From: Acorus gramineus
Lineage: Eukaryota > Streptophyta > Magnoliopsida > Acorales > Acoraceae
Length of the DNA stretch: 64,000 nucleotides
Assembly (NCBI GenBank): GCA_030737835.1
Contig: CM060854.1
Span: forward strand, 21,165,524-21,229,523
Reading direction: 5' to 3'
Shown: positions 46,125 to 59,754 of the stretch, in pieces
Numbering within the stretch: position 1 is the stretch's first letter
Layout of the letters: each line of letters begins with the position of its first letter
The notes under the pieces: model-generated
Told to the model about the DNA's origin: nothing
The model's input: the letters and a program-made list of their open reading frames with translations, nothing else
Databases searched by the model: none
Translations under genes and position numbers: made by a program

Positions 46125-48774
46125 GGTGTAGTCCCTTAGGGACCAGTCTACAACCCTCTGGGCTGGTACGTTCGGGGTATGGTGTCCCAGTATTTCTATG
46201 CTCTAGATATAGAGCCTTTGCATATATAAAAAAGAATCCTAAGTGAGATTTAGTGAGATATCAAGTGATCCCATTAGGTTTTTGAGTCATCGACAAGAGA
46301 TTGACATGTCTTACCTTACATATTTAACATGCAAATTTAAATATACGATATATATACTCTAATAAATTGCATGATTCATTTATAGAAATTATGCAAAATT
46401 CTAACCAGACTTCCTTGTTAATGTGAGTATATCGCACTATCAAAATGTATGATATTAGAATTGAGACTGAAAAAAGTATTGTGTGTAACAATGTTAAAAA
46501 AAATGGTTCAGTCCAATAAAAAACATCTCGAGTACTCCACCCTTGTTCCTCGTATTTCAATATAAGTTTTAAGATATGATAATGTTAGATACAACCCAAA
46601 TGCAGTTCTCACATGTTTTAATTTTTTTTAAATAGCAAACCTCATTTAATGAGGTATTAAATATATGCTCTGATGAAATATGTAAATTGTTTCATATCAA
46701 ATTGAATTAATCCATTTTTAACAAATATAAAATGAAATTAACGAGATATATACTTCATCTAAGGATATATATACTTCGCTGGATGACTAATGGCATATAT
46801 GAGATTATAAAAAAAAGCTGTGTAACATCGTCCATATAAGATTATACTAAGTATGAATTCAAAATTTTTAAAAAAAAAATCAACAACAATGGACCCCTAT
46901 TTGTTTTTCTATTCTTGATTCGTATTTAGATCAATCAAATGAATCATTATTTGATGCATTTATAGTCATTTGATTTTAACTATATAATGTGACATTCAAA
47001 CCCGGGCCACTTCATAATTTTATAGCACCCCATTGAGCCGTCATGCAAAAGTGGAGTGGTGGGACCTAGTAGATAGTTGAGAATAAATTATATAACTATT
47101 TCAAAATGGATAATTATACAAGTAAAATAATTTATTTTTCAATTGGAATTTTTTTTTTTATTCTCATTGAAAAGAAAAAAAAAGTTGATAAATTATGGAT
47201 AAAATGTAAATAAGATGTGCATAAATATTTATGAAATATTAAAACATGATTTGATGTGTGGACCTCTTGATTTATAAAATATGAGTATGAGTGTTGCATC
47301 CACTTAATCTTTGCAAGCAAACATATTTTTTAAATTTATTCATTATTATACCACATCTATTCTTTTACCCAAATTAAGCCTTCAAAATAGAATTTTTTTT
47401 AAATATAATAATCTATATAGATTATATTATTGTAAAAGAGAGCTCTCTCTTTTTTTATTTGTGGCATCAAACTAACACTTGATGTATGTGTGGTGCGCAC
47501 TTTTATCGGTCCAATTAAAACATGTCACGTATGATTATTTTGATCACAATAATCAACGATCCAATGATGGATCTCGATCTGGCTGATGTGCTAGCTCATA
47601 ACTAAAAACCTTAACATTTTCCCGGTTCATCTTTCTATAAATGAAGCTTAAATAAATTTATAATAAAAATTTAATTTATGAAAAAAATAAAATTTCCATG
47701 GGACAAATGAGAAATTGAAAGTCAACTCTTAAAAATTATTTTTGTCAAAAAAAAAAGAGAAAAGATTTGATACCAAAAGGGCCAATAAATATGTGCAATG
47801 TCTAGCTATTGGAATATACCTTTCAGTTATTTGAAAAATAAATATGATCCTCTCAATTATACATTCAAAATATATAAAAATTTTGATATTTGGATATCTG
47901 AAATTCACATACGAATATCATTGTATCTACTTCAGAATTATCAGATCCAACATATATTATAAAATCATATATGTTTGAATTATATTATGTATGATCAATA
48001 TTTAGAGGAGACGAGAAGTCACAGTTGTGGTTTTTTAATTCTCTTATTCCTATTTCTATCATTGCATTGCAACTAATATCCATTTTTAATGAGAAAAGTA
48101 GTGAAAAACTATCTTTAGAAAAATATTCAAAATCTTAATATTAATAACTATATCTAATGATTTAGGATAGAGTGCTGTTATATTCAATTTTTTTCTCAAT
48201 CCAAAATACAGTCCTATATAAAACGTTAGAAATCCAGTGAAGCATATACCTCATTACATGTTATACATGTCACATTAAATATTTTCTTACACTTACTAAA
48301 AATGGATTCATTTAATTTGAAATGGAGCGATATGCACTTTTTATTAAATCATATACTTCATTAGATAATGTTTACTATTTTAAAAAAAAATAAAAACACG
48401 TGAGGTCTAAGTTTTGATTGATGAATATGACTGAGTCTAACATTTTCGTTTAGAATATGATATATCAAAGTATCTAATCTACATCTGATAGATAGATTTA
48501 GCTTTAGATGACCCACATGAATTGCTAGTCTAAAAGCAGAATAAGATTTCTAATAGTTATATGCACCGTTATTATAATGGATCTAGATCATCTGTTTATT
48601 TTTTTGTATTTAAATCTTGCTTGACTTATATGAGTCTGTCATATCATCATGCATAACATCATATGAATATTTTTTTTTATATTTATATTCATTTATAATT
48701 GTCTAATTTTTAATATATGATAATAAAATATAAACTTATAAAAAGCAAGCAACATGCATTGGTCATCCATCAGC

Positions 48775-49040
48775 GCTGCTCCGCCACATCTTAAAACCGT
48801 ATTCATATCATTTGACGAAGATTGGACGGCCAGAAATGCCCATTTGCCTCCGAACCCGATCCAACGACGCGCATAAGATAACATCAAACTTCACCAAGTC
48901 AAGGTCCATCGATTCGATAGATCTCCGAAAGCGACAGATCGGATGCTTTGTTTGTGGTGTGAGTGGTCAAACTAGAATGACCGGTATCTATGTGTCACGT
49001 CTTCGTTCGGACACATCACCAAGTAGGTTAGACATGTGGG
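48775..49040. other. GC-balanced island without recognised gene
   Basis: Text such as CCTCCGAACCCGATCCAACGACGCGC and GATCTCCGAAAGCGACAGATCGG differs in composition from the AT-rich flanks. The longest plus-strand frame here (48812-49075) resembles no family I know. Possibly a decayed gene or regulatory region. Confidence 0.25.
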
Positions 49041-49942
49041 TCCACAACCGATGTAGAAATTTCATTTTGGTGTGATGTTAAGGTGAGAAGAGGAGTAACT
49101 CAGGATTAGTTTGATAATAAATTAAGATTTTAGAGATAAAATTGTTTTAAATTTAAAAGATTAAAAATTTATCAAATTTTTTTATATTTACATTTGTGAG
49201 ATAAAAAAATTAAGATAAATGCTATTCCAGTCTTTAAGTAAAACAAAATATCTCTATTTTTATTTTAAAACTATGACAATTGTCTTCAATTTATTACGAT
49301 TATTTTTAAAATCAAATAGGGATAAATTATTCACTAACTCACTTATTTCTATAAATACATCTTATCTCCCTACTTATTCGTTTACCAAACCAGCTCTAAT
49401 GGTGTTTTTCCATTTGAATTTCGTTATTAGACGAGGTATCAGAGGTGAAACTTTACTATAAAATGTTTTTCGTGGAGAATTGGTTTGGCGAGGATAAAAT
49501 AAGGCGAAACAAAATAAAAGTCGGTGATATTATTTTTATTATGGGTTATTTAGTTTCTACCCCTTATAAAGCAAGTGAATTATTAAAAAAACCCTGCAAA
49601 AAGTGATTTTATTATTAACCGCTTATAAAATTATTACATTTTATTAATAAAAACCAATCGTTTAAGGTTATTTAGTTTTTGTCCCTCCTAAATAGATAAA
49701 TTATTAAAAAAACTCTCAAAAATATTATTATTATTATAGGACCCTTTAAATTTTTTTATTGCCTTCGCAAAAAAACCCATACGTCTCTTCTCTTATTGAA
49801 ATCATTAAAAAAATTATGTATAGATAAAATTACGTCATTAATAAATGTGGGGTTTCTATTCCATTACAACTTCTTAATCCAAATGATCCACATATTAAAT
49901 ATTAAATATCAGTGGATTGTAGTTTATTTTGACATGTATTAT

Positions 49943-49965
49943 ATGTGTGTGTGTGTGTGTGTGAG
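49943..49965. repeat. TG dinucleotide microsatellite
   Basis: About ten TG units in an AT-rich intergenic region. Confidence 0.8.
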
Positions 49966-50639
49966 ACATGGTATGATTAATAAAAATTAGTATGATTGGT
50001 ACACAATGGTACGAACTGGTCCAAATGGAATGAAATAACATGTACGATTGGTATAATATGGTATAGAATAATACGATTAGCTAGCTCAAAATGGTGTGAA
50101 TGATATTATATCATACAAAATGGTACAAAATTTGTAACAATTTTAAGAAATGGTGTATGGAGGGGGTTTTAAATAATTTGTCTATTAAGAAGGTAGGGAA
50201 ACTAAATAATAATTTGTATTTGAGGGGTCCCAAAATAATAATGCATATTTGGAGGAGGTTTTAAATAATTTATCTATTTGAATTTTTTAATAAGATGTAA
50301 TAACTTTGTAAAGAGTTAATAATAAAATCATTTTTTGTAAAAAGGTTTTCAATAATTCATTTGTTCTACCTGGGGTGGAAACTAAAAAATATTTTTTTAT
50401 TTAGGAAAGAAAGTAGTGATGTTTTATTACTTCTAATTTAATTTTTTATTTGATAGTTTTATTTGTGAATCCGACACTTTATTTTAGGAAATTAATTTTA
50501 AGTGTTTTTTCATCCTCTATATTCTAGTCCCTATCCATGTTATTTTCCTAAATCCCCCATTCTTGTTATATTGTTATGTAATTTTTATGCTATTCACTCC
50601 GTTTGAGTAACGATATATATTATTATGAGATAAAATAAA

Positions 50640-51460
50640 AAATAATGAGTCTCATGCCCCATTACAGGCCATGTAATGCCTAATATGTTATTCAAGCCAT
50701 TTTCGGTAATTATTCACCACAATTATAACACGATTAGGATTTCTTCATATGGAACCGTGCGAGTAATGGATTTTCAAATGCCCCCTTTTTTTGTTATCAC
50801 AATTGAATTGTTAATCATCCACAATAATCAATAATTTTTTTAACACTATTATTTTTTTGAAGAACACATAGAAGCATATCGTAAATTTGTTTTGAAAGTT
50901 TTCCAACCGTTGATTTGTTCTTTGGAGAACTTTTCAGCCTCTGTACTGATCGGAAATTACAGTTGAACGATTTGTTATTGCAATTGATTTCTAATCACCC
51001 ATTTTCTATATTTATTTTTTGTTGAATCTCGTGTTTGAGGTTAATTTGCTTTTTATTGGCATGTTTTTTCTTTTTAAATGATATGAAATAAATCATCTAC
51101 ATTTGTTTAACATTTTGGTTTTGAGTGAAGTTAGATTAATAGAGCTAAATGTGTGTAACATTTGAAAATCAGCTTCATTTCAAATTAATTTGACCTTATA
51201 TGCAATATTTTTAAAAGTTAGTTACATTTTAAACTAATTTAAACCTTTTATGTATTATATTTTGAAATTCTATTAAATTTTGTAATGTAATTGATATTTA
51301 TCTACACTATATAGTAAGAGTCAGTTACATTTCAAAATATAACAAACTTTTTTGTCTTATCTTAGTGAATCTAAGATCAGGTCAGTTCAACTTTTGTTTG
51401 ATCCTAGTCAGTTACATTAATAAAAACGTTATTTACTCCTTGTCGCTATCATTTTCTGGT
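50640..51460. repeat. Second copy of the dispersed repeat at 20560-22490
   Basis: Shares 'TTAGGATTTCTTCATATGGAAC', 'GATCGGAAATTACAGTTGA' and the recurring AGTTACATT motifs, in the same order as at 20.6-22.5 kb. Confidence 0.45.
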
Positions 51461-51915
51461 TGAATGAGAGGTTGCAAAAAAAAGTTAGGTCAGACAGCCA
51501 AAACAAAATGAGATTTAATCCTTTTCATTGTTTTTTTAACGAAATGAGATTGAGTTTTTTGAATGATTTCATTTTTCAGTTTCTTTTTTGGAAACCCTAG
51601 AGGATTTGAATTTCGATTTTAGATTTTACAAATGTAATGAATGGTTTCTTTTTTATTTTGAATTGGTTTTGAAAAAACTAGGTTTCCAAATGTGGATTGA
51701 ATAGGTTGACATGTTTTTAGGAAAAGATGGGGAAGGGTTTAATGAGGGAGAAAAATGTGGTTTTTTAAATGAGGGTGATATTGTATTTTACATTTTTAAC
51801 ATTCTTTTTAAAGTCAAACAAGCAACCGATGAGGGAATGATATCTCACGGGGCTTGTCAATGGGGCTGTATAATATGACTCATAAAATAATTATATTAGT
51901 AGAGATTTGAAAAAG

Positions 51916-52788
51916 AGGTTTTTGCATATGTATACCTCTCTTAAATTTTGTTATTATCAAAGTACTCCTCTTGTATCATTGATTGCAAACTTAACCCCCC
52001 TTTTATATTTGGAAGTCGTGGAATGGTGCCGTTGTGGTTAGATTCCTTAAGGTCTGGTTAGGAAATATTCCGTTAATCCCCATTAGATCCTGATAAATTG
52101 TCTAAAATGCCCACGTAGAGGCCAAAAAACACTCAACATCCATCAATCCTCCTTCCCCATACCCTCTTTTCATTTTTTTTCTTCATCCGAACCCTCTCTC
52201 TTTCTTCAATTCCTCACCCTCTATCTTTCTTCCAAACCTCTCTCTTTCTTCTTCACCCTCTCTTTTTCTTTCTCACAACACATATTCTTAATTATCTAAT
52301 TTCTTTATTTGTTAAAGAATAATCATTTTTTAACACATTGATTGCCACATCCAAACCCTAATTTGTTTATTCTCCCCCAATCCCATGAAAATATTAGTTC
52401 AATGAGCAATCATCCTAACCCACATCCCAAATGCTATTGTGGGTTTTCTTGTAGAATTTAGACATCATATAAGAAAAAAAAACAAGGGAAAGAAATTCTA
52501 CAAATGTCCACAATGGGGGTAAGTCTTTCTTTATCTTTCCCAAATTTGATTATTGGATGTTTGAAAAAGGTGATCATGGTTGAGGTTTGAGATATAGTGG
52601 GGTAATTCTAGTAATTTCATCAAGGCGGGTTAGAAAATTGACCATGGTTAAATCTGAGTTCTGACCTGTGACTAACGGAGGGGTACGCTTACACGACTTT
52701 CAAATATAAATATAAGATGGATATTTTTGCAAGCAAGAGGGGAATTTACGCAATAATGGATTTTAAGAGGGGTATATGTGAAAAACCT
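51916..52788 (+). mobile_element. TIR element carrying a broken GRF zinc-finger exon (Pack-MULE candidate)
   Basis: The left end AGGTTTTTGCATATGTATACC with CTCTTAAATTTTGTTATT is inverted at the right end (AATAATGGATTTTAAGAGGGG..TATATGTGAAAAACCT). Inside are a CT-rich leader-like stretch (52150-52270) and a coding-like piece from 52402. That piece reads MSNHPNPHPKCYCGFSCRI, a stop, then after a one-base frame change NKGKKFYKCPQWG, followed by a GGTAAGT donor. CxCG...RI.TS....N.G..FY.CP is the GRF zinc-finger pattern. No clean target-site duplication found. Confidence 0.6.
52402..52518 (+). pseudogene. GRF-type zinc finger exon fragment (stop plus frameshift)
   Basis: GRF zinc fingers occur in plant transposase-related and nucleic-acid-binding proteins. 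The frame opens at ATG 52402 with KCYCGFSCRI, meets TAG where Tyr is usual (52459-52461), and shifts by one base in an A-run near 52480. The remainder ends at an apparent GT donor. Only the first zinc-finger exon is present, so no product is expected. Confidence 0.55.
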
Positions 52789-53227
52789 ATTAAAAAATTT
52801 ATTTTCTATTTAATTATGTTTTTATTTATTCTCGTTAGAGAATAATAACAAAAAAATTATTATTTGATTGATAATTGATAAATTGTGAAAAAATGTGAAT
52901 AATAAATTATAATAATTTATAAATTGTAAGAAAATAATTTAATATGTGAGTATTTTGATTTATAAGATGTGATGACAAATTATTTAATATGTATATCTTT
53001 TGATTTATAAAATATGATAACAAATGATTTGACATGTTAACTTTTTATACCAATAAATAGATGGTGGGTAACACAATTCTAATGATATCTTGAATACCAA
53101 TGACAACATATCCCCCATATTTTGATATAGTTATATCCACCTAATCCTTTTATTCAAACAAATTTTTAAGCTTATTCATCACTATTCCAACCTATTTTAT
53201 ATGTATGCTTGAGTTCAAATAGAGACT

Positions 53228-53520
53228 AAAAGACACTGTTTGACAACTCGTTTTAGATTGCTTTTAGCTTCTTTAAAAACTTAAAGCTCCAAATATGTTA
53301 TCAAACAAGCTCACATAATTGAAAAGCTACTCTCATAATTACAATAAAAAGTGTCTCAAAAACTGTATTTATTCCAATAAAAACAACTTCTGTTATTAGC
53401 AACAAACATGAATATTTGATTAATTAAAAACAACATTTATGATTACATCCTAAAAAATCATGTATAAAATTTAAAGTTATTTTTCAAACCGTGTTTTCAA
53501 ACACACCATGAGTCAATAGT
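53228..53520. repeat. Possible MITE upstream of the BRI1-like gene
   Basis: Left CACTGTTTGACAACTCGTTTT and right AAACCGTGTTTTCAAACACACC are roughly inverted. Similar text (TTTTCAAACTGTGTGTTTTTAAACGC) occurs near 4875. Ends uncertain. Confidence 0.35.
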
Positions 53521-54235
53521 GTTTCAAAGTGTTAACGTGAGGAACTACAGATTACAAACATAAAAAAATTCAGATAATTAATTTCTTTTAGTTTTTAAAA
53601 TTTTTAAACTATATTCTAATGTTTCAAAAGAAAAAAAAAAATTACCTCAGTAAATCTCGCACTAGGATCTGATAGTGACGTATCACTGCACATGTTCAAC
53701 TCTGTTGATTGTGAAATTACGAAATAGACCTCCACAGGCAGTTCAAATGTCAGAAATGCTAATGATCACTGATATGACGAACCCATCTACGGTGAATTCG
53801 TTCATTTAATTTTTTGAGGGTTTTACAGACGAGCCGAGATACAATCAGTTCATTCATTTTACAGTTTGTTTTTATATTCCTATACGTTAGGATAATCTAA
53901 TCTATATTATATTATTATAGCATTTAGAGTTTTATTAGAATATATAATCTATTTATTTATTTATTTTTTATTATATATTTCATTACATTATTCATATGTG
54001 TATATTTTAAAATTTTAATGTACGATTAAAAAAAAAAAATTATTCTGAAATGGATGAACTTCCATTAGGGCCTGTTTTAGAGCAGTACAATGAAACTGAT
54101 TGCATCTTTTTCCTTTACCGAAACACCCGCACAGCTGGGCCTTTTAAGTCAGGTCCTGTCCCGATCCTTTATATTCCCTTCTCTCTCCTCCTCTTCCCTT
54201 CTTTTCGTACCCCCTCCTCCCTCCCTCTCTCCTCC

Positions 54236-54256
54236 ATGGCCGATCCCAAACCCTAA
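54236..54256 (+). promoter_or_regulatory. Upstream ORF and telo-box in the BRI1-like leader
   Basis: ATG GCC GAT CCC AAA CCC TAA encodes MADPKP and ends 28 bp before the main ATG, in the same frame. The start context (CTCCATGGCC) is good. The stop overlaps AAACCCTAA, a telo-box motif often found near plant transcription starts; a second ACCCTAA follows. If the transcript starts upstream, ribosomes must reinitiate or leak past this uORF. Confidence 0.5.
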
Positions 54257-54284
54257 AAACCCTAACCCCACCCCCACCCCAACA

Positions 54285-57200
54285 ATGGCTCTCCTCATCC
54301 TATTCATCCTCCTCACCATCCCCACCCCCAGCACCTCCGCCTTCGAATCCCACCCACTCCTCACCTTCAAATCCTCCCTCCCCACCCCACTCCCCCTCCC
54401 CGACTGGCATCCCAACCGCTCCCCCTGCTCCTTCTCCGGCGTCACCTGCCGTCACTCAACGATCGTCTCCGTCGACATTCATTCGACCACACTAAACGCC
54501 GATCTTAGATCCCTCTCTCCCCTTCTCGCCATGGACGGCCTCGAACGCCTCTCCGTCACCTCCTCCAACGTCACCGGCGACATCGACTCCCTCTCCGCCT
54601 CCCGCTGCGCCTCCTCCCTCTCCGACCTCGACCTCTCCGGCAACTCCCTCTCTGGATTCGCCACTTCCCTCGGTCGCCTCCGCCGCGGATGCCCGTCTCT
54701 GAAGCGTCTCAACCTCTCCGGAAACGATTTAGGGTTTCCGAAGGGGGGCGGGAGGGGTTCGCCTCCGTTTCCGGCGATGGAGGATCTTGACCTCTCCGCG
54801 AACCAGATCTCCGGCGGGGAAGTCTTGGACTGGGCGTTCTCCGGCGGATGTTCTGGGCTCCGGCGACTTAACCTCTCGAGGAACGGTGTTTCCGGCGATC
54901 TTCCGGCGTTCGACTGCCCGGAGATGGAGGACCTCGACCTCTCCTTCAACAACATCTCCGGCCGCCTCCTCCCCTTCCGCGACTGCTCCGCACTCCTCCG
55001 CCTCGACCTCTCCTCCAACTCCCTCTCCGGCGACCCCCCCTCCGTCTCCGGCTGCGTCCGTCTCACGTTCCTCAACCTCTCCTCCAACCGCCTCTCCGGC
55101 GACCTCCCCACCTTCCCTGGGAGCCTGACATCACTCCTCCTCACCGACAACGACTTCGGAGGCCGTCTCTCCTCCGTCGACTGCCGCGGCGGCGGACTCC
55201 TCGAGATCGACGTCTCCTCGAACCACCTCGACGGCCCCGTCGACCTCTCCCCGTGCCCGTCCTTGGTGTCCATCAACCTCTCCAACAACAACTTCTCCGG
55301 CGAAGTCCCCTTCAAAACCCTGCCCAACAACCTCAAGAAGCTTGTCCTCTCCTACAACAACTTCACCGGGTCCCTCCCCGACTCGGTCGCCGCCTATCTC
55401 GACCTCCTCGACCTGAGCTCGAACAATCTCACCGGTCCGATCCCCGGGACCCTCTGCGGGACCCCCAATTTTGCCCTCAAAGAGCTCTACTTGCAGGACA
55501 ATCTCTTCACGGGGGCGGTCCCGGCGTCGCTCGCCAACTGTTCTGGGCTCGTCTCGCTCGACCTCAGCTTCAACTACCTGACCGGGCCGATCCCCCCGAG
55601 CATCGGCTCGCTCTCCCGCCTCCGCGACCTCATAATGTGGATGAACTTCTTGGAGGGGGAGATCCCTCCGGAGCTCTCCAACATCCGGACCCTCGAAAAT
55701 CTCATCCTCGACAACAATGGCTTGGCGGGGACGATCCCTTCGGGGCTCGAACACCTCTCCAGCTTGAACTGGCTCTCCCTCTCCAGCAACAGATTGTCCG
55801 GCCCGATCCCGCCATGGATCGGACGGCTCTCGAACCTCGCCATTCTCAAACTCAGCAACAATTCCTTCTCTGGTCCGATCCCGCCCGAGATCGGGGACTG
55901 CAGGAGCCTCGTCTGGCTCGACCTCAGCAGCAATCAATTGAATGGGTCGATCCCGCTGTCGATCGCGAAGCAGTCAGGGAAGATCGCCGTCGGTTTGGTC
56001 GTCACCGGGAAGCCGTACGTGTACCTCAAGAATGACGGGAGCGCCGAGTGTCGCGGCGCGGGAAACCTCCTCGAGTTCGCCGGGATCCGGCCCGAGAACC
56101 TCAACCGGGTCCCGACGAGGCACTCCTGCAACTTCACCAGGGTCTACATGGGGAGCACAAGATACACCTTCAACAATAATGGGTCGATGATCTTCCTCGA
56201 CCTCTCCTACAACCAGCTCGACCACCAGATCCCGGAGGAGCTCGGAAGCATGTATTACTTGATGGTCCTCAATCTGGGCCACAACCGCCTCTCCGGCCTG
56301 ATCCCGTTCAATCTGGGGAGGCTGAAGAGCGTCGCCGTGCTCGACCTCTCAAACAACGGGCTCGAAGGGCCGATTCCCGAGTCGTTCTCCGGGCTCTCCA
56401 TGCTCTCCGAACTCGACCTCTCCCACAACAGGCTCAACGGGTCGATCCCCGATTTGGGTCAGCTCGCAACCTTCCCCGCGTACCGGTACAACAACAATTC
56501 AGGCTTGTGTGGGTTCCCGCTCCCGGCTTGTGATGCGGACCCGAACGCGAACTCGACTGCGGTGCAGCAGCGCCAGAACTCGCGTTGGAGGCAGGCGTTC
56601 CTCGTGGGGAGTATCGTGACGCTGTTCTGCATCTTCGGCTTGGTCTTTGTCGCGGTGGAGAGTCGGAAGCGGCGGAATAGGAAGAAGAAGAACAAGGAAG
56701 TCGGTGGCGGTGATGACCACAATGAAAGCAGATCGTACTCTGGGTCGGCGTGGAAATTCACGGGCACGAGGGAGGCGATGAGCATAAACCTTACTACATT
56801 CGATAAGCCGCTTCGGAAGCTCACATTCGCGGACCTTCACGAGGCCACCAATGGCTTCCACAACGACAGTCTCATCGGGTCGGGCGGGTTCGGGGACGTC
56901 TACAAGGCGCAGTTGAAGGACGGAAGCGTGGTGGCCATTAAAAAGCTGATCCATGTGAGTGGGCAGGGGGACAGGGAATTCATGGCGGAGATGGAGACGA
57001 TCGGCAAGATCAAGCACCGGAACCTCGTCCCCCTCTTGGGCTACTGCAAGGTCGGGGAGGAACGGCTCCTGGTCTACGAGTACATGCGATTTGGAAGCTT
57101 GGAGGACGTTCTGCACGACCGGAAGAAGCTGGGGATCAAGCTCGACTGGCCCACTCGGAGGAAGATCGCGGTGGGGGCGGCGAGGGGTCTGGCGTTCCTT

Positions 57201-57779
57201 CACCGCAACTGCGTCCCACACATCATTCACCGCGACATGAAGTCCAGCAACGTGTTGCTGGACGACAATCTCGAGGCGAGGGTCTCGGATTTCGGGATGG
57301 CGAGGATGATGAGCGCGGTGGATACTCACCTGAGCGTGAGCACGCTTGCGGGGACTCCTGGGTACGTCCCCCCAGAGTACTACCAGAGTTTCCAGTGTAC
57401 GACGAAGGGGGATGTGTACAGCTACGGCGTTGTATTGCTTGAGTTGCTCACGGGGAGGCAACCGACGGACTCGGCTGATTTCGGGGATAATAATCTGGTT
57501 GGGTGGGTGAAGGAGAACGCAAAGCTAAAGATAAATAATGTTTTCGATCAGGAGCTGATGAAGAATGACCCAACATTGGAAACGGAGCTGTCGCAGCACC
57601 TGAAGATCGCGTGTATGTGTTTGGATGACAGGCCTCTTCGGAGGCCCACAATGATGCAGGTGATGTCGATGTTCAAGGAGATTCAGATGGGTTCAGGAGT
57701 TTCACAACACTCTGCCATCTCGGGCTCCGATGGGAGCTTGGCAGAGGTGAAGGAAGGAACTGAACATGAGAATTACTAA
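54285..57779 (+). CDS. BRI1: Brassinosteroid receptor kinase, BRI1 type
   Basis: Plasma-membrane receptor that binds brassinosteroids with its extracellular domain and signals through an intracellular Ser/Thr/Tyr kinase with BAK1-type co-receptors. Intronless, 1164 residues from the Met at 54285, like known BRI1 genes (about 1120-1200). Signal peptide 1 to about 19 ([19 protein letters not shown]). The N-terminal Cys pair is C48/C55. Some twenty leucine-rich repeats are interrupted by the steroid-binding island at about 565-630 ([13 protein letters not shown]...[11 protein letters not shown]). The C-terminal Cys pair is in LCGFPLPAC (about 741-748). TM about 770-792. Kinase from about 855: [11 protein letters not shown], Lys886 of VAIKK, Asp984 of HRDMKSSN, Asp1002 of DFG. 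The [20 protein letters not shown] and [11 protein letters not shown] segments match BRI1 rather than BRL1/3. The frame stays open 65 codons upstream to a Met at 54090, but only the internal start gives a signal peptide. Confidence 0.96.
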   Translation: MALLILFILLTIPTPSTSAFESHPLLTFKSSLPTPLPLPDWHPNRSPCSFSGVTCRHSTIVSVDIHSTTLNADLRSLSPLLAMDGLERLSVTSSNVTGDIDSLSASRCASSLSDLDLSGNSLSGFATSLGRLRRGCPSLKRLNLSGNDLGFPKGGGRGSPPFPAMEDLDLSANQISGGEVLDWAFSGGCSGLRRLNLSRNGVSGDLPAFDCPEMEDLDLSFNNISGRLLPFRDCSALLRLDLSSNSLSGDPPSVSGCVRLTFLNLSSNRLSGDLPTFPGSLTSLLLTDNDFGGRLSSVDCRGGGLLEIDVSSNHLDGPVDLSPCPSLVSINLSNNNFSGEVPFKTLPNNLKKLVLSYNNFTGSLPDSVAAYLDLLDLSSNNLTGPIPGTLCGTPNFALKELYLQDNLFTGAVPASLANCSGLVSLDLSFNYLTGPIPPSIGSLSRLRDLIMWMNFLEGEIPPELSNIRTLENLILDNNGLAGTIPSGLEHLSSLNWLSLSSNRLSGPIPPWIGRLSNLAILKLSNNSFSGPIPPEIGDCRSLVWLDLSSNQLNGSIPLSIAKQSGKIAVGLVVTGKPYVYLKNDGSAECRGAGNLLEFAGIRPENLNRVPTRHSCNFTRVYMGSTRYTFNNNGSMIFLDLSYNQLDHQIPEELGSMYYLMVLNLGHNRLSGLIPFNLGRLKSVAVLDLSNNGLEGPIPESFSGLSMLSELDLSHNRLNGSIPDLGQLATFPAYRYNNNSGLCGFPLPACDADPNANSTAVQQRQNSRWRQAFLVGSIVTLFCIFGLVFVAVESRKRRNRKKKNKEVGGGDDHNESRSYSGSAWKFTGTREAMSINLTTFDKPLRKLTFADLHEATNGFHNDSLIGSGGFGDVYKAQLKDGSVVAIKKLIHVSGQGDREFMAEMETIGKIKHRNLVPLLGYCKVGEERLLVYEYMRFGSLEDVLHDRKKLGIKLDWPTRRKIAVGAARGLAFLHRNCVPHIIHRDMKSSNVLLDDNLEARVSDFGMARMMSAVDTHLSVSTLAGTPGYVPPEYYQSFQCTTKGDVYSYGVVLLELLTGRQPTDSADFGDNNLVGWVKENAKLKINNVFDQELMKNDPTLETELSQHLKIACMCLDDRPLRRPTMMQVMSMFKEIQMGSGVSQHSAISGSDGSLAEVKEGTEHENY

Positions 57780-59750
57780 AAAGAAAAAGAAAAGAAGGAA
57801 AAGTAAACAAAAAAGAGACACAAAACAATTCTATGGAGGAGAAGGTGAGAACTATTACTTCTGTTGAGGCCCTTTCAGAGATTAAATTTTTTTCCCCATT
57901 AGTTGGCGACATTTGAAGGCATTGATGATGACTGTATTATATGTTGTTTTCTACATAAATTGATTTTTCCTGTGATTTTGTATATACAACGGTTGGTTTT
58001 AGCTTATCACATATTGCATGCTGTCTTATGGCTTGTTCGTGCGCATGCAGTTTAATTAAAACTTAATTGATCTCTATATGTGCATTAGATGTCAATATTT
58101 CATAGTTTTGCTACTCTGTTTAGCAGCATATTAGGAGTTTGCAATCCATTTATAGAAAGTCTAATGGTTGAAACATAATAGGAAAATGATATATTCAGCG
58201 CCCATTGCAGCCTTAATTGCAGTTCATACCATTTTTCTTTTTTTAAAAAAAATCATACACTCTCCTATCTTTGAAATAATGTATATATTGAAATATAATA
58301 GTGTATTTTTTTCCGAGTTGAAAAAATTAAAAAAAATCATATCATACACTATGATAGAAATTATACACCATGATATTGCAGTATATATTGCGTTGTGTGT
58401 ATCAGGCCGCAAATGGGACTGCATGTATCAGCGCTCAACATAATATATTTCCAAGGTAAGATAAGTTAGGGTTTATGAGTGTCTTCATAATGTAATTGAT
58501 TTGGAACCCTGTCTTGCCCCATGTTACTGCTTTTGCTCCAACCGTTGGTCATAATGAGTTAATGAGATGGATCTGAAAGCAAGGCATTTGTTTTCACTTC
58601 AAAGCAGTCCTGTACAGAATATACTCAAACTAGGAAACCTTGTTTTTTGAGGGGAGAATCAATTCTATGCAAATATAGACTATAATTCATCTTGATTTGA
58701 TCATCCTTTATAAGATATTTGAGCTTGGATGAGGCAAACATGTGGCAATGATTAAGTCTATGAAATTTTGGGAGGCTGTGTGATTTATTGAAGTTTTGAG
58801 AACATAAAATGAAAAGGAGGTGGACCCAGTGAAAGCTTTGTTTATGGTCTCTGTCTCAGGCATTCCTTTTTATGACCATATGGATGGGACATAAAGAGAA
58901 ATGGACGGTTGACACAAAAACAAGCGTATATGTAATAAAAGATAGCCCAAACTTAGGAGTAATGTACAGATCATCAAAAGTAACCATCATTAACTTGATA
59001 TAAAATGAGCTTCAAAGCATGCATTCAGTATTTTAAATTCTCCTTCCTTTTGAAGATGGGACACCAATCTGCAGTTTTGTATAATGTTATCCAATCGGCG
59101 AAACCTCGGATAGCATCATCATCATTACTTAATAATTCATAATTCATTCAATGCTTGCTTTTTCTGGAATGAAAACACAATGATGCAAGGCTTCTTTTAT
59201 TATGCTGATGTTTAGATGATTAGAAGATCTCAGGTAGCGTTTGGAAAGGAGACCCACTTATTATGTGGCCTTTTTTTTTTTTAATGATTCCGGTTGTGTG
59301 AGAAAATTTGGGTTCGGACAATTCGTTGCCTGGTTATTTTAGTTCCATTAATGAATTGTTCAGTTCAATTTAAGGCTTAAATGAACTGAGTTCAATTTAA
59401 TGTGATGTCCCTTTCAATGTACCACAAAAGTTATTCAATTGAATTTAACACAACAAATAAAGTTCATTTTGATGTCACCTCACCTTGTTGAATTTGATTA
59501 TGGATTGTTAAGTTTGATTCATATGGCTATTTCATTCATTTCAATGAATGATTTAGCTTGATTATGGGTCATGCAGTTCGATTAATGACTTTTGCAATTC
59601 AAAAGCAGATGGATTCAGTCATTTGTTGAACTTAATTCATGAGATATTCATATTTAATTCAATTAATGAATGATTTTGCAAAAGTTCTTCCCCAAAAGAA
59701 TACATCAGGTAATTAGTCAACGTGCCAATCCCACCCATTTCACAAAAGAG
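57780..59750. other. BRI1-like 3' flank, no gene seen
   Basis: The first 200-300 bp probably contain the 3' UTR. The rest is AT-rich with a family-B-like repeat around 58190-58440. No coding region, RNA or terminal repeat recognised. Confidence 0.5.
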
Positions 59751-59754
59751 TATT

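Noticed and set aside
45300-46200. Complete LTR retrotransposon
   Set aside because: No gag-pol coding text, primer-binding site or second LTR could be read; only an LTR-like piece is supported.
54090-54284. Upstream in-frame Met extending the BRI1-like protein by 65 residues
   Set aside because: The extension is Pro/Ser-rich and has no family counterpart. The Met at 54285 begins a clear signal peptide, and the extension covers an apparent promoter/leader region.
54479-57461. Long reverse and other-frame ORFs across the BRI1-like gene
   Set aside because: They are shadows of a GC-rich coding sequence, with Arg/Pro-rich translations and no domains.
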